Notes under the pieces: generated by a model
What the model was told of the DNA's origin: nothing
What the model saw: only the letters and a program-made list of their open reading frames with translations
The model's database searches: none
DNA from: Ciona intestinalis
Taxonomy: Eukaryota; Chordata; Ascidiacea; Phlebobranchia; Cionidae
NCBI RefSeq assembly: GCF_000224145.3
Contig: NC_020166.2
Span: forward strand, 6,296,372 to 6,360,371
DNA: 64,000 nt
Reading direction: 5' to 3'
Shown here: positions 1 through 13,466 of the stretch, in pieces
Layout of the letters: each line of letters opens with the position of its first letter
How positions within the stretch are numbered: the stretch's first letter is position 1
Position numbers and translations under genes: made by a program

Positions 1-88
1 GAAATGCAAGGGTGACTAATGCATTGGCAAACCGCTTTGCGCTGAATGGCAATATCGGAGTCCGGTAATCGTTCCTACCGGGTCGTAA

Positions 89-1418
<1,330 letters not shown>

Positions 1419-2553
1419 AAGCATGTTGCCAGTTTCAAGTGATTTTTACCGAACAGCGATACAGCATGTCTTATGTCGGCAACACTACTAAAGGGATATT
1501 GTTTTTCCGAAAAAGAATTTTCTTTTTTATTTGCGTGCAACGTTAAACTATATTGATTTAAGATTGTGTTGCAATATTAGCATCAATTACAAAAAAATCA
1601 TTGCGAAATCATTTCATTTTCCTACGAAATCGTTGTATTTTTTGCTGAAGTACGCAACATGTAATGTTAATGGTGTCATTTGTATATACATGCACGTTTT
1701 AGTTGCTGCTATCCGAAACGTTATCGTGCGCACTGGTTGCACATTAGATGTGATTGAAAATAAACTGGACGCTTCACGAATACGTGTTACAGACGACGCA
1801 CATGCTCTCGCGACGTGCACTCAATTCTATTTTAATAGAAATGCAGAAACTTATAGCATAAATACGTTCGTTTGAACCTAATTATCATGTCTGGGCGTTA
1901 CAGAAATCGACCACAAATACACAACTCTCGTTTAAAGCAGAACCTGCCCTTTTCCGGGAGTGGCTCCTCGTTTCCGCTAAACGAGCAATACGTTTCAGAT
2001 TCCACACACGGTTCATTTCATTAAAGGTTTCCGGTCTTGCAACATGCATGCACAGTCAGCGAACGTTAATCACGAAGGTCCCACTCTCCGGCCAACTTAC
2101 TTTACCTATAATTGGCCCTTATTTATCACTATGTACCCATTCACTTAAATTTCCTATAAGACAATCGTAGACATGCTTAAATAGCCTCTACCGCACAAAT
2201 AACTTAGAATTTTGGAATTATCAATATAAAAGAACCATTGTGTTGAAATAACGCTGACTGTTTTCTTAGGTCGACCCTTCTAATTGACTTTACAGTTGTT
2301 ATTTTCGAAATTTAAAACGAGGTTTGAATCATTTTTTCTGTTTATTATAAAATCACTGTTTTGGGTGAGGGGGCAGTGTTCGATTATGCGACGTTTATGC
2401 GCAAAAAAACAGCAGGTCAAGTAGAAAACAATAAAAACAGCAAGACATACCGTAGAAAAATAAATCTCGAAAACGCAACTGTACAAAAGCGTGCAACGTG
2501 TGAAAATCGGAACTGCGGGTGAAAATTGCACTGAAGGTATTTAAATGGAAATT
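1419..2553. other. Convergent intergenic region with candidate poly(A) signals
   Basis: Between the EZH stop and the phosphatase stop on the other strand. An AATAAA on + at 1759-1764 could end the EZH transcript. A TTTATT at 2341-2346 is AATAAA on the minus strand, about 210 bases after the phosphatase stop. No ORF here looks coding and no repeat was recognised. Confidence 0.4.
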
Positions 2554-5500
2554 TTACGTCGAGAGAGTGAAGGCCGGTTGCTGACAGTGGAGAATTCGTA
2601 GAGCAACGTGGCACTTGCAGTCCCTCTTGTCGGGAAATTGAAACGCGAAGTCTGTCCTCAAAACAGGCGCTGTCATGCACCTCTTGTCTTCAGGCATCGC
2701 TGTTTTGTTAGCGGGTTTCAAAGGCGATAAAATCTGAATCGGGATTGCGGCTGTCACGGCGCGACGTCTGTACAATCTGGATTGAGGACTCGGCGGTTTA
2801 GCAGCAACTGGCGCAACGGTCTCTGGTGTATCTGCCTCACAGGTCCACTCCATTGGCAATGTCTCTCCATGTTTTCTTAAGTGCGCTGCGATGTCTCCAA
2901 CACTTTGTATACGTTCAGGCACTGGTCGTCGACTCAGCTTAGCTTCCAAGCTGGACAATTGTCCCATGAAGTTAAAGTTCGGTGATATTACACTTCTTTT
3001 ACTTTTCACATAACGAAAAGCGTCGTTTAAGGAAACACCTCGACACGTAATGAGGTATGCAAGGCATATTGTAGCTGAACGACTGATTCCGGCATGACAG
3101 TGAACGAACACTTTTCCGCCTCGTTGTTTTTCTTCATCTGAAAAATAAAATAAATCTGTTATTGAGAATTCGAAAAAGTGATGTTGACATATCATTAATG
3201 TGATATGCGACCTTGTTTTTCCCTACGTCATGTGCTAAATATTTGCTATTGTTAAATTTACGTCAACGGCTGGTCGTGCGTGAAGCAAACAATATTGTTG
3301 GTTGAATGCGAAGGTTCGATCAAGCCCTGTGACGTACCCAGTCTGCGCAAGTAGACATTGTATGCCCGTATACGGTATTTCCATGTTTGCTTGTTCGCGT
3401 CCAGTCTTGCTCTTCTTGTGCTCACTTATCTCACTAAATCTGCTCGGCCTGGCGGCAATTGTGCGAACAAGTCCTGGCAAAACACCCGGCGCCTGCGTCA
3501 CTCGCGAATCCGAGCTCGCTGCTATAGTTTCCCTCGTCAGGCTCTGCTTGCGTTGGTAAACCAAGTATGCTCGGGTCGCCCTTCGCTCGACGCTATTTTA
3601 AGGTATTCGGTCTCTTGTTTGCGCGCCCGGCAAAGGCGAAGAGAGGACACACCAGGTAAGCAACAAACGGCCCATTGTGTGTTTAGAGCAAACAATGCTG
3701 CCTCGCGTGCCAGAGAAATATGAGCTGTGACGTAGATAGGACCTGCTAACCATTTCGACCTATTTGGTTTACCGTATGCCGATAATCTGACCCGCTTTTA
3801 TCGTAGGGTGCATGCGACCACGATTTTCATTTAGATACGGGAAATACGGTTTACACCACAGGTTTGTTGTGCAGGGCAATACAATTGAACAATACAATTC
3901 CCACGTCGATATAGTGGGCAACCGCAATGCTGGTATCAAATTGTCTCTGCTCACGCGGGCATTGTTTTAAGCCTGGCAATTTTAAGCGGGTGACGTCAAC
4001 CAAGCTAATCACGACCACAAGTAGAATCCAAGCAATTATCGCGTTTCTGCTCGGATGAGCACAAAGCGACCAACTGAGCGATGAAACCGTGCCAAAAGTA
4101 TTTTGAGAATGTCCGACGCAATTTCACTAGATGACTGTAACTACGTCACAGGCTGAACGATAATGCCAGTCATTCTGATGGATCATTTAACTTACGCACA
4201 GGCATGACGGCTCTTACGCAGGGTTGACGCAATTCGATATCTTACTCTACGTCGGTGAAATAATTTTCTAGGGGCGCACGAATGAAAACGTGACGTTAAG
4301 ACGCAATTGATAAACCAGAAAACTAAAGGTTCCAATATCACATTCTTATTTGAACTAATGATTTAGGTGGTACTTACTTATAAAGGAAATAGCTTCGTCG
4401 AACCAGGAACTTATATCAGCCTGGCCGTTGTCTTCTACAGGTATTCTTTTGTATTGAAATCGGTCTGGAAAGTGGTTAGGACAATGTGAACTGGCGTTTA
4501 AGACTCCTGTAATACCCAAAGCGGCCAATTCGTTTTCCTGAGATGCGTGGTGTGCTGATCCAAGGTAGAGGTGTGGTAATATCTCAACGGGGGAGCCCTA
4601 AAAATAAAGCCAGGTTAAGACGTCATCAAATCTAGAGTTATATTTGTCGTCGCCGCAAAAGCGTCAATGACGTTTCGGTTATCCTATCTATTACCAGAAC
4701 CCGATGTCAGCACAACTAATACGCTGACACCGTAGTTATATATCATACTTCGACTTAATTAGGTGGCAGACTTGACACCCTTAAATGGACTTTGTAATGT
4801 CAATTGTCGTCTTTTTACCTGGTCGTAAATGGGTGTAGGTGTCGCTGGTGTCTCGTTTCCCGGTGATCTTTCTTCGTTTGAAAAAGAAAGAGTGTTTTCT
4901 AACCCTTCACATAGTTCTGGGAAGTCCACTTGAAAAAGTTTGAATCCGCCTGCGTCAAAAATAGAATTCAGTCTAAGGATTCAAAACCACAAAGCCGAAC
5001 ATACATGTAAACGGCGACAGAGCGACGGAGTTCACGCTTGACCGCTAATGTGTTTAATAGCAAGCCTTTGTCACTATATCCCGACTAAAATTAGCCAATT
5101 TAACCTGAGATCGCGTGACAAGAACTCTGGTCTCACGTAATGACTAACCGTAGGCGGGAAGGGGTGGGAATTGTTTTAAGCCCAGACGAGACTAATAGCA
5201 CCTGGCTTATTATAACCCAAATCCCAAATGAGGATTACCTAATCTCCACATCCTTCTAATTACACACAAGGGTTCTGGTCGGGTCGAGTACCATATTATG
5301 ACAAAACCGCCTGTCCACACAAACTTACCACTTAAGTATCTGATGTCAGCTTGACCTGACGAGTGCTTCAGCAGCGTCGTTAGAACCGTGTTAGTTGTTC
5401 GTCGTTGTACATATTTCTGTGCTTGCTGATCGGCGTCACCATTTTCGTCATAAACGATAACGGTTTTGATATTTCCTTCTGAAAACAGTTTTCTCTTCTC

Positions 5501-5698
5501 AGCGCTTGAGATTACATTTTCAATGCACATTTCTCCTCTTGATCGTCTCCGGAGGATGCTGTTGCTTCTTATATTGATTGCATTACGAACCCGGCCTTGG
5601 TTAAAAACGAGAAACGACCGGCAGTCTATGGCTAAGTAATCTGAAGCTCCTCTTAAAACAGATGCGAATTGCGTACAGGAGATAGGTTGGCTCACCAT
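2554..5698 (-). CDS. MAP kinase phosphatase, DUSP1/2/4-like (rhodanese + dual-specificity phosphatase)
   Basis: Dephosphorylates the activation-loop Thr and Tyr of MAP kinases. Four exons: 5329-5698, 4819-4949, 4378-4597, 2554-3137 (1305 nt, 434 residues; human DUSP1 and DUSP4 have 367 and 394). Exon 1 is a rhodanese/CDC25-like domain. It includes the basic kinase-interaction motif within SNSILRRRSRGEM, which sits where DUSP1 has VRRRAKG. Exon 3 begins the catalytic domain (GSPVEILPHLYLGSA) and holds the general acid D223 in IPVEDN. Exon 4 holds the P-loop HCHAGISRSAT with catalytic C254. The C-terminal ~100 residues are low-complexity and differ from vertebrate members. Start chosen at 5698 because MVSQPISCTQFASVLR leads directly into the rhodanese fold. 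Which vertebrate paralogue (1, 2, 4 or 5) is closest cannot be settled by eye. Confidence 0.93.
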
Positions 5699-6937
5699 TT
5701 TTTTCTGTTTGTTCGGTTAAATTTCTAAGCGATGTCTGCTTGAGTATGAGAACAGGATACTTGGTTCGTCGGGTATAAATACGCGAGATTTGCCTTCTTT
5801 TCATGCTGAGCCACTCAACGTGTTGACATTCTCTCGCTGGTGTTTCTTTCAATGACGTACAGGCCAGTCGCTTTCTCCGTACGTGCGTCATAGTCAGCTT
5901 TTGTGGTCACGTGGTGGCTTTGTTGTCGCCCAACCAGCGCACTAAATCCTTTATCTAGCATCACGTGATATACGAACAGGAAACTCCTCCGTCATCAGAG
6001 AACCCCATATGCCAGGAAATGACGTATTTTATTCAGATTACGTAAGCCTGTTTTGGCTTGAATTGTAACGCGAACTTTCTACCGCTTTCTCGCAGTAGTA
6101 AATATAAATAAACAAATACTTTTCAACAATATTTGCGTCAATCACGACTACATCAGATTTAAAAATAGATCACTTCTCTCTTCTGAATTAAGGCTGCGTA
6201 GTATTTACATGATAAATATGCAATGAATTGTTAATAACTAATACCTGACACAGGTTTTACAACTATGTTCACCGCCGTGTAATGGCCGAGATTATGTCCG
6301 TGAGTAATAACGTTGCCCACGCCTACTGTTGTTTTGTTTATATAGTTGTATATAATGCGTGGGAAGTTAGAATGTGTGCATGTAGGCTGGACACGACGTA
6401 ACATGCCTATTTAAATATGATTGCGCCCGATGAGAAACACAGTCATTTGGCCAAACATAAATTGCGCTAATTGTAGAAACAGAGCGTCGGTGTGAAAACC
6501 GTGACAAGATGGTGTCAGACAGCGCATGTTAGTTCTAAATATTGCAATGCATTACGCAATCCATCAACATATGTATGTTCGTATTAGTATATTCCCAAAC
6601 ACGTGTCGATTGCGAAACGCATTGGGTTCTATATTTGTATGTAATGTGCATGCGAATAAGTAATTCTAAACCTCGTGAAAGGGTATAATGTTCTAATAGC
6701 GTCTATTAGGCCTAATTATTAGCATTTAAAGCCAGACACAATGCGCGCGTTTTAGGCATATGAGACAACATGTAAAATGTATTGGTTCTTTATCATTTTA
6801 ACACATCTTATCTGATGACATTTTTACATCCCTTGCATCTTTTGAAATATATCGATTTAGTAAAAAAATGGCCTATGCGACGAAAAATCATATTCGCGAG
6901 CGGAAGAGCCGGTAAACCGAAAAGTAAATATACGTGG

Positions 6938-6971
6938 ATCCGCTGCGACGGAAATTAATTCCGTAGCGGAT
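6938..6971. repeat. Imperfect palindrome (hairpin)
   Basis: Arms ATCCGCT...ACGGAA and TTCCGT...AGCGGAT pair over 13 bp, with a 3-base bulge (GCG) on one side and a 5-base ATTAA loop. It stands alone in AT-rich intergenic DNA. Function unknown. Confidence 0.5.
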
Positions 6972-7529
6972 GTTTTAATATTACACCACCGTGGTGGCAC
7001 AATGCATTTTGCTTCACACGTATAAGCCATACCACAAGACCCGTATCAAAATAACATGACGTCTACATTGAGCTTATTATAAACCACCCTACCGTACACA
7101 CAGCACGATGCATACGTGACATTTTCCAGCCCATGAATTTTCTGCGCTGGTTGTAATTATCCAGCGCCATATGGCCACTTGTGAGCGGCTTTACTGTTGT
7201 TGCGAAGTTGTGACTACGATGATTACAATTCGTCACAAATACAACATCGCGGTTACTAATAACACGCGCTTTCTGACTCGGCGGTGATTCATACCTCGAG
7301 TGTAATAATCTTGACTCGGGTGTGTTTAATCTGTGAATTGCGCCGTTTAAATTTGAGAAGTGTTGACCTGAAGTAAATATTAGAAATAATCGGGTATTTT
7401 TGGCTCGAGGCTATATTTTCCCGGTTGACTTTGGTTACGAATAGCAAACACAGCAAAATATAAATTGCAAGAAATGTTATATTTGTCCGAACGCTTTGAC
7501 TTCGCAGTTTACAATCATCTTCCAGTAGA

Positions 7530-7686
7530 TTTCTTGTCCCATTTGGTATAGTACACAAAGAGTATTTACTAAAATATATTACCGTAGACCCCATGACTCT
7601 AAAAGAGGTTTGCGAATAGTTCAAAACAGGACTACGATACATGGGATTTAGGTGGTTACCGCATCCCATTTTACCCCACATTTATA
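7530..7686 (-). mobile_element. Diverged MITE copy (TAGTAGGGTGGGG family)
   Basis: The right end reads CATCCCATTTTACCCCACA, the reverse complement of the family's left terminus. Upstream, CCCATTTGGTATAGTACACAAAG matches the family interior (CCATTTGGTAGTAAACAAAG). The left end is degraded. Orientation is reverse. Confidence 0.5.
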
Positions 7687-8475
7687 TAAGATTGAAATTC
7701 TTACATAATATCGATCACTGGATAGCTTACGTCAGGTTTAGCGAAATAAAAAGTGACGTGCGGTGATGAAGTCATCTCTTTTCGTACTCCCAATCTGCCA
7801 AAACATAAATTTTTAATTTCGACCAGCACTCCTGTAAAGTATAGCGCACGCATCGGCCTTTTTTAAAGCCACCCTGTTTCCTGCTTCCTCATTTATGGTT
7901 TAAAACACAAGCGCCGGCTGTTACAGCCCACCTCTATTTCTCCTTTCGATTTTACGTCATAATCATGATCACAGAAGATTGATGTCCGATTTAGGTTTTT
8001 AAATTGACCATCTGGTTCCAGCATAGTTAGATGTTAATAATGGTCTATTATTATTTTCTCCATTCAGGATCATTATAATGGCCACCGTATAAAACATCTA
8101 ATGTAAATGTCATTAATAGGTTCCGGGACACATTTACGAAAGTGAACCGCCTTATATTTATTCATAAACAGACAGCAATGGTCCCACGCTGATACAACAA
8201 CCTTTACACAATGAAAGGAAATTTACATTGTTGTTTCGTACGTTTGCTGGTATGACGTACCGTACCATATTACTTTGTCTGCCATTTCTTTGTATTGAAT
8301 AATATCATATACCTGTTCACCACGTTCGCTCGTGTTATTCCATTTCTCTTACAGTTGAATCATTCTGTATTCGGCCGAACTATGTATCCATGTGACCGAA
8401 CAATATAAGCGCCGCTCTTTTCCAACAAAATTTGAGGACTCGTTGTCATCGAAGCGAACGGTTTCACATCCACCC

Positions 8476-8620
8476 GATAATTTTATCATCTGCCGTATAT
8501 ACATAAATATCCTCCAAAAAATAATAATTATCACCAACAAAGTGACATACTTGATGACTCGTAAGCTGGCATCACGAGGTGTATGGAACAGAACAAGTTA
8601 CTTTTATTCATTCATTTAAA
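8476..8620 (+). mobile_element. SINE fragment (3' part), Ciona-type tRNA-derived
   Basis: Shares with four other sites the block AAAGT.ACATA..TG.TGACTCGTAAGCTGGCA and the tail AAGTTAC...ATTCATTCATT. The tRNA-like 5' head is not recognisable. Plus orientation. Confidence 0.55.
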
Positions 8621-8731
8621 TCGTTTTCCATTTACACTGTGAGTAGGCTTTAAACGCACAACATCAAATCGTATATATCCGTCATAGCATATACAAGATA
8701 AAATAAAAAAATGAACGTGGCGGACATAATA

Positions 8732-8921
8732 TAGTAGGGTGGGAAAAGATGGGACGCCTTTTAACTCTATTTTCTCGTCTCATTTGGTAGTAAACAAAGA
8801 ACATTTAAAGAATCATAAAACCGTATCCTCACAACTCTCAGACCGTTGTAAAGTGTTTAAAACATGATCAGATATTTGGATATTGTGTTCTACAGGTGTC
8901 CCATGTTCCCCCATCCTACTA
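8732..8921 (-). mobile_element. MITE, full length
   Basis: About 190 bp bounded by inverted termini TAGTAGGGTGGGAAAAGATG and its complement ...CATGTTCCCCCATCCTACTA. The interior has TTTGGTAGTAAACAAAGAA and CCGTATCCTCAC, i.e. the family interior reversed. No coding potential. Confidence 0.75.
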
Positions 8922-9123
8922 AATATAAAGTACTATTCTGCTTAAAATGCAAAATTCTGACCAAGAAACACGCCAAAAGTAATCTCCGGTTATGTGTATT
9001 TAAAAACGTATCAATAAGTTAATAAGTAAAGACACGACAACTTTTCCACCAGAGGGCACTGAGTTTATTTATTATTTTTGTGGGCAGGTGAAAGATTGCA
9101 ATACAAACGCATTTTTATGTATA

Positions 9124-9319
9124 TAGTAGTGTGGGGGAAGAGGGGACACCTTTACCACATAATATCTTAATACCCTGATCGTGTTTTAGACAATTAACGA
9201 CGGGCTTTGTGAGTTTTTGTGAGGATTCGATTTTATAAATTGTTAAATGTTCTTTGTTTACTTTTAAATGAGACGAGATAAAAGAACAAAAAGGTATCCC
9301 ATCTTCCTCCGCCCTATTA
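9124..9319 (+). mobile_element. MITE, full length
   Basis: Termini TAGTAGTGTGGGGGAAGAGG and ...CCATCTTCCTCCGCCCTATTA. The interior has CCTGATCGTGTTTTAGACAA and GTTCTTTGTTTACTT. Forward orientation, 200 bp from the preceding reversed copy. Confidence 0.75.
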
Positions 9320-9329
9320 TATATTTTGT

Positions 9330-9475
9330 ATTTATCGCTCTTTAACTGTGTTTTCTCGTTCCATTTAGTATATGGTAAACGAAGAACATTCAAAGAATTA
9401 TAAAACTATATCCTCACGACTACCATAGACCATTGTTAATTGTTTAAAACACGATCAGGATACTTGGATATTAAC
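9330..9475 (-). mobile_element. MITE, truncated at both ends
   Basis: Interior only: TTTTCTCGTTCCATTTAGTA, then GAACATTCAAAGAATTATAA, then TGTTTAAAACACGATCAGGA. Both terminal repeats are missing. It lies 10 bp from a forward copy in opposite orientation. Confidence 0.6.
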
Positions 9476-10854
9476 ATGATTGACAGTCGATACCAAAGAA
9501 CAATATGCAGCAGGAAATATGCTGTGAACAATAAATTACGTGGCGGTTCTGTTTCTAAATTAGTTATTTAATGACTGTTATTCAAATGCGGTTATTTAAT
9601 TTGTTTGTTTGAACAAGTTTCATGCCACTACATGTGTGCTGTTTTATTCACGTTTAGTGAACGAACGTTTTATGGTATAGGCTATATATATATAATTTAT
9701 TAAAGTCTTTTAGTTTAGTGGTTGAATCATAGGTCGTTAAGATAGGATCTGATTCTTCTGTAGAAATTGACTAGTTAGTGGACTTGAATCAAATAAATAA
9801 AGCCAGCTGTACATATGTTTTTTTTTACAGGGAGTGTTATCAAATTACTGCTCTTTTAATTTTATCGTATTTTATAACCATAGTGTAGTATAGTTAGTAT
9901 AGTGTACGAATTTGATATTGGTGGTACCATGTATGAGTAGAAAGAAAAGAAAGCTAATGTTTTTACGATATTATGTAATACAGCTGCGAACCCGGTTTTA
10001 CAATGTTACATTACGCGGCGGCGAATTTGTTCCCCTTTAAATGCAATACTAAAAAAAACATAGTCATGAGTTTGTTTCCACCGCCACCCTTTATTTCTTT
10101 CCACGCGTGCCCACCAGGCGTGCCACTGACCAGAAAGATGGCCATTAAATTTGTCTTTGCTTTTAATTGGCGTTGATTGAGTGCCCCGATCCCGCAAGAA
10201 AAACATTTAATCGTTGGTATTGATACATAAAAATACAATTTTTGCTTGTACTGGGATTGAACCAAGTGTATTTAAAACCTGGTTCCTTCTTTGTTTTATC
10301 GGCTGGCTGTAAGGAGATATAGGGGGTTAGACACCCGAATGTTTATGAGCTGATTGCAGGTGAGCTGCAGTTGACTACGTGCGCTCGCGGGTACGTCTAA
10401 AGCTACGTCCTAGTCTATAGGTTATCTAGGGTCTTGGCTGTCAAGATATCACACGGTTCTGTACCCTCAGTTACAGTAACTGTATTTGTCTCTTTTATTT
10501 TTGTAGTCGTTCTTATCGTTTAGTTCGGCCACGTTGTTATTCTCATTATTCTCATTGTTTCATTCCTCCAAGTTAAATGGCGATTACATAACAGTATATA
10601 TAGCAGTCGGGAAATAGTTTGGGAGAAGAAGGAATTTCGGGTGTCAGAGGAATCGGCGTGAGAAATGGCGATAACGAGGTTACAATGATTAGGTAACAAT
10701 TAGGAGCATCGGCGCTAACTCGGTTAACGGCGGGGTGTATCCGCCGCGTTGTGGGAAAGTTAGCACGTGACGTCAAACATTTGGGTCTATATTGGGGACA
10801 AAAGAACTCGTGTGACGCAATAATACGACAGGCCGCAAAAAGGGGTGGTTTAAG

Positions 10855-10945
10855 CTGGATTCAAACCAGACGCGGTTGACGGTAGCGGTGCGGATTTTGA
10901 TCTCGCGGAAAGCGATGGGCATTCACACCACTCGGCGACACGGCT
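10855..10945 (-). other. tRNA-like sequence (SINE head or tRNA pseudogene)
   Basis: On the minus strand an A-box-like TCGCCGAGTGG (10928-10938) is followed by a B-box-like GGTTTGAATCC (10857-10867). The B box sits in a good T-arm (CTGG TTTGAAT CCAG). The 5' part resembles a Ser/Leu tRNA, but no acceptor stem or regular 5-bp/7-base anticodon arm can be drawn, so it is probably not a working tRNA. 18 bases of it recur, inverted, at 11464-11481. Confidence 0.45.
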
Positions 10946-11481
10946 ACACGGCGTGACGGCGTGATTTTCTCGGTTGAAGCGGAAGACGGAAAAGTTAAAT
11001 CTGATTTAAATAGTATCTGGGTGATTTATCGGGTGCAGACCTTTGTGTTCGTGTAGTATTTGGCTTGGTATGATTAGTTTTTGGTGGTTTTGGGTACTTT
11101 TGCTTACATATTAATTTTTTAATGATTATTAACGACAATCGCTCCAACCCAGTGGTCACTAATGGGTTGTTCAAATTATCAGCCATACATAAAAAAATCC
11201 CAAAAGAATAACCACCCACAAAGTAACATACATGGTTACTCGTAAGCTGGCACGAGGTGCTAAACCCGTGTGATAACAACTGTCGTTTTCCAGCCACGCC
11301 GGGATAAAGTAAGTTACATTCATTCATTCATTAAACACTGTAAACTTAACACAATGTTTCTAGTAGTTTTGGGTACATTTGCTCACATATTAATTATTCC
11401 ATGATTAATTACTGTAAACGAACATTTTACGACGCAGAGACACTCAGTCTGTCCAACACATTGACCGTCAACCGCGTCTGG
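10866..11481. repeat. 18-bp perfect inverted repeat flanking a SINE
   Basis: CCAGACGCGGTTGACGGT at 10866-10883 and its exact reverse complement at 11464-11481, about 580 bp apart. The left arm lies in the T-arm region of the tRNA-like element. A SINE (11146-11332) lies between the arms. Confidence 0.6.
11146..11332 (+). mobile_element. SINE, 5'-truncated
   Basis: Contains AACCCAGTGGTCACTAATGG, CAAATTATCAGCCATACATA, CACAAAGTAACATACATGGT, GTTTTCCAGCCACGCC and a (CATT)n tail. It matches, in the opposite orientation, the elements at 16202-16475 and 28786-29102. Confidence 0.7.
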
Positions 11482-11679
11482 CGTCTCAGATTTTTTTATC
11501 TGAGGCAGGCGGGGTAGAAAGAGACACCGTTGAATTTTTTGTTGCAATAATCAGTAAATATTTTCTTTTGGGACTATGTGTTTAGTTTAACCATCTCTGC
11601 CTCCCCTTCTGGCACCTCGGCTATGCCAAAAAACAGGTGGCCAGGTATATTATTCTATACTTTCCAGGTGGATTGTGTC

Positions 11680-13466
11680 ATGTCACCTAGTAAAACAAAT
11701 CTAATTGAAAACTGTTTTCTCATTGTCATCACTTGCCTTGTATTTATCTTTTTTATACTTTTTCGTATAATTGATGATTCTGAATTCACTCGATCATTAT
11801 ATCCCAGAAAAAATGCCTTACTTTCTCAGCAAAAGGGTCTTGTATCAACAGCAGTATCTCCAACTGCAGCAAAGACGCAGGATTTGAGGTACACCCATTT
11901 TATATAAGGGATTTGTTCTGAAGACTATATTATTTTTTACATTAATATACAAATTCAGTTTATATAAGGGTGAGAATGAAGCCCCTTTGTTTGGAATTTT
12001 AATGCCACACGTTTATTTTAAAAAAATGAATCAGAGGGGAACATGGAGACTGGAGAGACATTTTAACATCAATATTTTTACTTGTCAACAGGTTTTCCCC
12101 AAATCCATGTTAACACTGAGTTAGAAAATCTGTCCACAGGGGTTTAACCATAAAAGTTGACCATTGACAGATTAACTTTTGGCCTGGCCGCTTTGATTTT
12201 TTTAGCCTTGGGTGTTTTATTTTAATGCGCTGTTTTATGCATGCTAATTGCTAAACTATGTCATATTAAGTTCGTTGGCCAACATTTACCAAATATTTCA
12301 GCCCATCGTACATCCTGTTTTGGGTCGCACCATTTGGCTGGAGGACTCATAATAAGATAGATAAAGAATTATGTGGAGACTGCATCGTTACTTATAACCA
12401 AAATGATCTTGATCGAGCTGAAGCTGTAATACTTCATTTCACTGAAGCAAAAACGCAAAGCATTCCAAATAAAAGTCGACGGTAATAAAATATAGGTATA
12501 ACAATAAAAACAGCTAAAAGTAAAAAAAGATTTTGTATGATACCGGTATTCATAATTTTCTATGATATCAAATTTTCTTTTAATTTTTAAATTTACAGAA
12601 AACCAAATCAAATGTTTACTTTCTATTCAATGGAAAATCCATGGTCCGTGTCTGTGTATAGAGGCATATCTTTTAAAGTCTTTGACAATTACTTTAACTG
12701 GACTATGAGCTATCGACGTGACTCAAACATTTATTGCCCGTATTTGGTGTGGAATGAAGAAGATGGTTTGTTCAATGGAGATACTTCAAAGCATTACTCT
12801 CAGCAGGTTGTTAAGGACATTCTGTCTAAAAAGCAAAGTAATGTTCTAGCATGGTGGTTGGTAAGCAACTGTGGTGCTACTCATGGTGGAAAAATCCGTA
12901 AAGTGTTAATTCGAGAAATGGAAAATGCTGGTTTGACTATAGATAAAAAAGGGGGCTGTTTTGGAAAGCGTTTCACCCAAAATGCCCCAGCTTTTGGTGT
13001 AAAATATAAATTTTATCTAGCATTTGAGAATGGAGTTCATTGTAGAGACTATATAACTGAGAAATTATGGTCAACTTCTTTTGAGGGAGGGGTTGTTCCA
13101 GTTGTTTGGGGTTCAAAGCGAGAAGACATTGAAGCAATTGCACCAGTGGGTTCTTTTATTTTTTATGAAGATTATAATTCCTCTGCAGAGTTGGTAAAGT
13201 ACCTTCAATATTTAAACACAAATGATACCGCATATGCTGAATACTTTAACTGGCGGTTAAAGCAACCCACCATTGAAGAATTTCCTTTGATTGAATATAA
13301 AGGTTACAGAAGGAATGCAGGTCTTTGTCAGATGTGTCGACTACTTCGACAGAAAAAACTTTACAACAATGTAAGTAATGTTGTTGCTTCACTTGAAGAT
13401 TGGTGGAACTCTGATAATCCGGAATGTCTCAGTTCATCTGTTAAACCACATGACAAATTCAAATAG
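11680..13466 (+). CDS. Alpha-1,3-fucosyltransferase (glycosyltransferase family 10)
   Basis: Golgi type II membrane enzyme that transfers fucose from GDP-fucose to GlcNAc on glycans. Three exons: 11680-11888, 12302-12481, 12599-13466 (1257 nt, 418 residues). The N-terminus MSPSKTNLIEN is followed by one hydrophobic anchor (CFLIVITCLVFIFFILF). The catalytic part has FNWTMSYRRDS near residue 162, FYLAFEN (about 268), DYITEKLW (about 280) and GGVVPVVWG, the GDP-fucose-binding signature of GT10. A C-terminal CQMC pair matches the family's CxxC. An upstream in-frame ATG exists at 11578, but 11680 puts the membrane anchor at the usual distance from the N-terminus. A TTTCCAG acceptor lies 12 bases before it, so this exon may be the 3' half of a spliced or SL trans-spliced leader. 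Acceptor sugar specificity cannot be read from sequence. Confidence 0.93.

Larger units (their letters stand above)
5699..11679. other. Gene-free divergent intergenic region between phosphatase and fucosyltransferase
   Basis: About 6 kb with no convincing coding exon. It carries the upstream regions of two divergent genes plus MITE copies (7.5-9.5 kb), two SINE copies, a tRNA-like element near 10.9 kb and a hairpin near 6.95 kb, each listed separately. The longest ORF here (minus, 7289-7681) starts inside a MITE terminus and looks non-coding. Confidence 0.6.

Noticed and set aside
7289-7681. 130-codon ORF on the minus strand
   Set aside because: Begins within a MITE terminus, has no domain, and is rich in residues encoded by AT-rich DNA; treated as chance.
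9115-9393. 92-codon minus-strand ORF
   Set aside because: Lies almost wholly inside MITE copies; MITEs of this family are non-coding.
10006-10265. Overlapping minus ORFs of 66 and 84 codons, and a B-box-like GGTTCAATCCC nearby
   Set aside because: No domain in either ORF, no matching A box for a tRNA or SINE, and no second copy seen in the window.
10855-10945. Functional tRNA-Ser or tRNA-Leu gene
   Set aside because: No acceptor stem and no regular 7-base anticodon loop; kept only as a tRNA-like element.
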